A DNA stretch of 64,000 nucleotides, from contig OY969721.1 in NCBI GenBank assembly GCA_963702175.1, positions 868,001-932,000 on the forward strand, in the 5' to 3' direction. The notes beneath the pieces were generated by a model, which ran no database searches, was not told the origin of the DNA, and saw nothing but the letters and a program-made list of their open reading frames with translations. Every line of letters begins with the position of its first letter. Position 1 is the stretch's first letter. The translations under genes were made by a program, and so were the position numbers. This document shows, one piece after another, positions 62,928 to 64,000 of the stretch. This stretch comes from VRUE01 sp963702175 (GTDB lineage Bacteria; Actinomycetota; Thermoleophilia; Solirubrobacterales; 70-9).

Positions 62928-64000
62928 TGGAGGCCGGAACGCTCTCGGGCCGCTACGAGATCGGCGACCGGCTCGGCTCGGGCGGGATGTCGAACGTTCA
63001 TTGCGCCGTCGACCGCACCCTGGAGCGGACGGTCGCGGTGAAGATCCTCGCCGAGCACCTCTCCGACGACGAGCGCTTCGTCGCCCGCTTCCGCCGCGAG
63101 GCGACCTCGGTCGCGAAGCTGATCCACCCCAACATCGTCCAGGTCTACGACACCGGGATCGACCGTGGCCGCCACTACATCGTGATGGAGTACGTAGAGG
63201 GACGCTCGGGCGCCCAGATCCTCCAGAAGCAGGGCCCGCTCGACGCCGAGACCACGGCCGAGGTCGGCGCCCAGGCCTGCGCCGGGCTCGACTACGCCCA
63301 CCGGCGCGGGATCATCCACCGTGACGTCAAGCCGGGCAACCTGATGATCACCGGCGGGCCAGTCGGGGGCGGCGAGATGACCCTCAAGCTCACCGACTTC
63401 GGCATCGCGCGGGCGATCGAACAGACCCGGATCACCCAGGTCGGCTCGGTCGTCGGGACCGCCGCCTACCTTGCGCCCGAGCAGGTGCGCGGCGAGGAGG
63501 CGACGCCGGCGACTGATGTTTACGCGCTGGGCGTGGTCCTCTACCAGTTCCTTACCGGCCGGCTGCCCTACGAGGGCTCGACCCTGGCCGAGCTGGCGGT
63601 GCGCCAGCAAAACGAGCGGCCGCTGGCGCCCAGCACCTACAACGACGAGGTCTCCGAGACGCTGGGCGCGGTCGTGTTGCGAGCACTAGAGGGCGACCCG
63701 GGGCGACGCTACTCCAGCGCCGCCGAGCTGGCCGGTGGCCTGACGCTCGGCCTACGCGGCGAGGACGTGACGCTGCCGCTCGACGAAGGCGATTCGACGA
63801 CCCGCGTGCTCGGCAGCGAGACCGCCACCCGTCGGCTCGACCAAACCGAGCCGACCGCCTTCCAACCGCCGCCCTCGCAAACCAGGCGGCCGGCGCCACG
63901 GGCGCAACGACCGGCAGCGCCACCGCCGGCGCCGCCTCCCCCGGGACCGAAAAAGCGCGGCGGGTTCTCGCGATTCGTCCGTTTCGTCCTGGCCCTCGTC
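62927..64000 (+). CDS. PknB-type Ser/Thr protein kinase (partial, C-terminus off window)
   Basis: 358 codons to the window edge. Kinase motifs in order: RLGSGGMSNVHCAV (Gly loop), RTVAVKILAEHL (Lys), GIIHRDVKPGNLMI (catalytic loop), KLTDFGIARAIE (DFG) and GTAAYLAPEQVRG (APE). A disordered Thr/Pro-rich linker (ETATRRLDQTEPTAF, PPPAPPPPGPKKRGGFSRF) leads to a membrane span that is just beginning at 64000 (VRFVLALV). An extracytoplasmic sensor, for example PASTA domains, may follow but is not visible. Confidence 0.93.
   Translation, partial: MEAGTLSGRYEIGDRLGSGGMSNVHCAVDRTLERTVAVKILAEHLSDDERFVARFRREATSVAKLIHPNIVQVYDTGIDRGRHYIVMEYVEGRSGAQILQKQGPLDAETTAEVGAQACAGLDYAHRRGIIHRDVKPGNLMITGGPVGGGEMTLKLTDFGIARAIEQTRITQVGSVVGTAAYLAPEQVRGEEATPATDVYALGVVLYQFLTGRLPYEGSTLAELAVRQQNERPLAPSTYNDEVSETLGAVVLRALEGDPGRRYSSAAELAGGLTLGLRGEDVTLPLDEGDSTTRVLGSETATRRLDQTEPTAFQPPPSQTRRPAPRAQRPAAPPPAPPPPGPKKRGGFSRFVRFVLALV

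Overview
The window comes from a GC-rich actinobacterium. The best fit is class Thermoleophilia, order Solirubrobacterales. This placement is an inference from secreted proteins with an ALAGTAxAA-type export signal, very large DUF11/fibronectin-like surface proteins, a System I cytochrome c maturation set, and many acyl-CoA dehydrogenases and an F420-type oxidoreductase. No rRNA is present to confirm it. The only RNA gene recognised is one tRNA-Gly(CCC).

Layout. 0-7 kb: exported wall-associated proteins (a Ser/Gly-rich anchored protein, an M23 endopeptidase, a CWB2-type protein), a zinc CDF exporter and an acyl-CoA dehydrogenase behind a TetR-type palindrome. 7-9.6 kb: a damaged IS110 element, a VapBC module and an alkyltransferase-like DNA repair protein. 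9.6-13 kb: an LLM flavin/F420 oxidoreductase and a pair of adjacent acyl-CoA dehydrogenases. 13.96-37.15 kb: an approximately 11-kb cluster present twice in direct tandem with only 9 bp between the copies. All its own genes are on the minus strand: two lipoproteins, three small Cys-rich secreted proteins, a giant propeller/FN3 protein and a giant DUF11-like protein. 37-39 kb: thiolase and 3-hydroxyacyl-CoA dehydrogenase, divergent around a second copy of the same palindrome. 39-45 kb: CorC-type CBS protein, substrate-binding protein, rhomboid protease, acetyltransferases, DTD, and several genes with large internal deletions. 45-48.7 kb: alkane oxidation locus (GMC alcohol dehydrogenase; alkB-rubredoxin-tetR operon). 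48.7-50.9 kb: a scarred island with transposase remnants, an inverted-repeat element and a DUF5678/retropepsin pair. 51-59 kb: secG, ccmE-ccmF, an SDR, a third DUF11-like giant protein with a divergent winged-helix regulator, and ccmG-ccmH. 59-64 kb: CpsD-like ATPase, argS, phosphoesterase, lipoprotein and Ser/Thr kinase.

How it fits together. The fatty-acid genes (acyl-CoA dehydrogenases, thiolase, HBD) and the alkane operon form a hydrocarbon/fatty-acid degradation theme: AlkB with rubredoxin makes alcohols, the GMC enzyme may oxidise them, and beta-oxidation follows. A shared 16-bp palindrome suggests one TetR-family regulator for part of it. The duplicated cluster is the most unusual region. 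Its small secreted genes are packed with TTA leucine codons, each has its own near-identical promoter and most have a downstream hairpin. About 6.6 kb of the two copies is almost identical while the rest has diverged, which points to gene conversion. One copy carries a 930-bp IS5-type insertion and the other a frameshift in the giant gene. Decay signs (frameshifts, IS scars, internal deletions) are frequent across the window; some single-base ones may be sequence errors.
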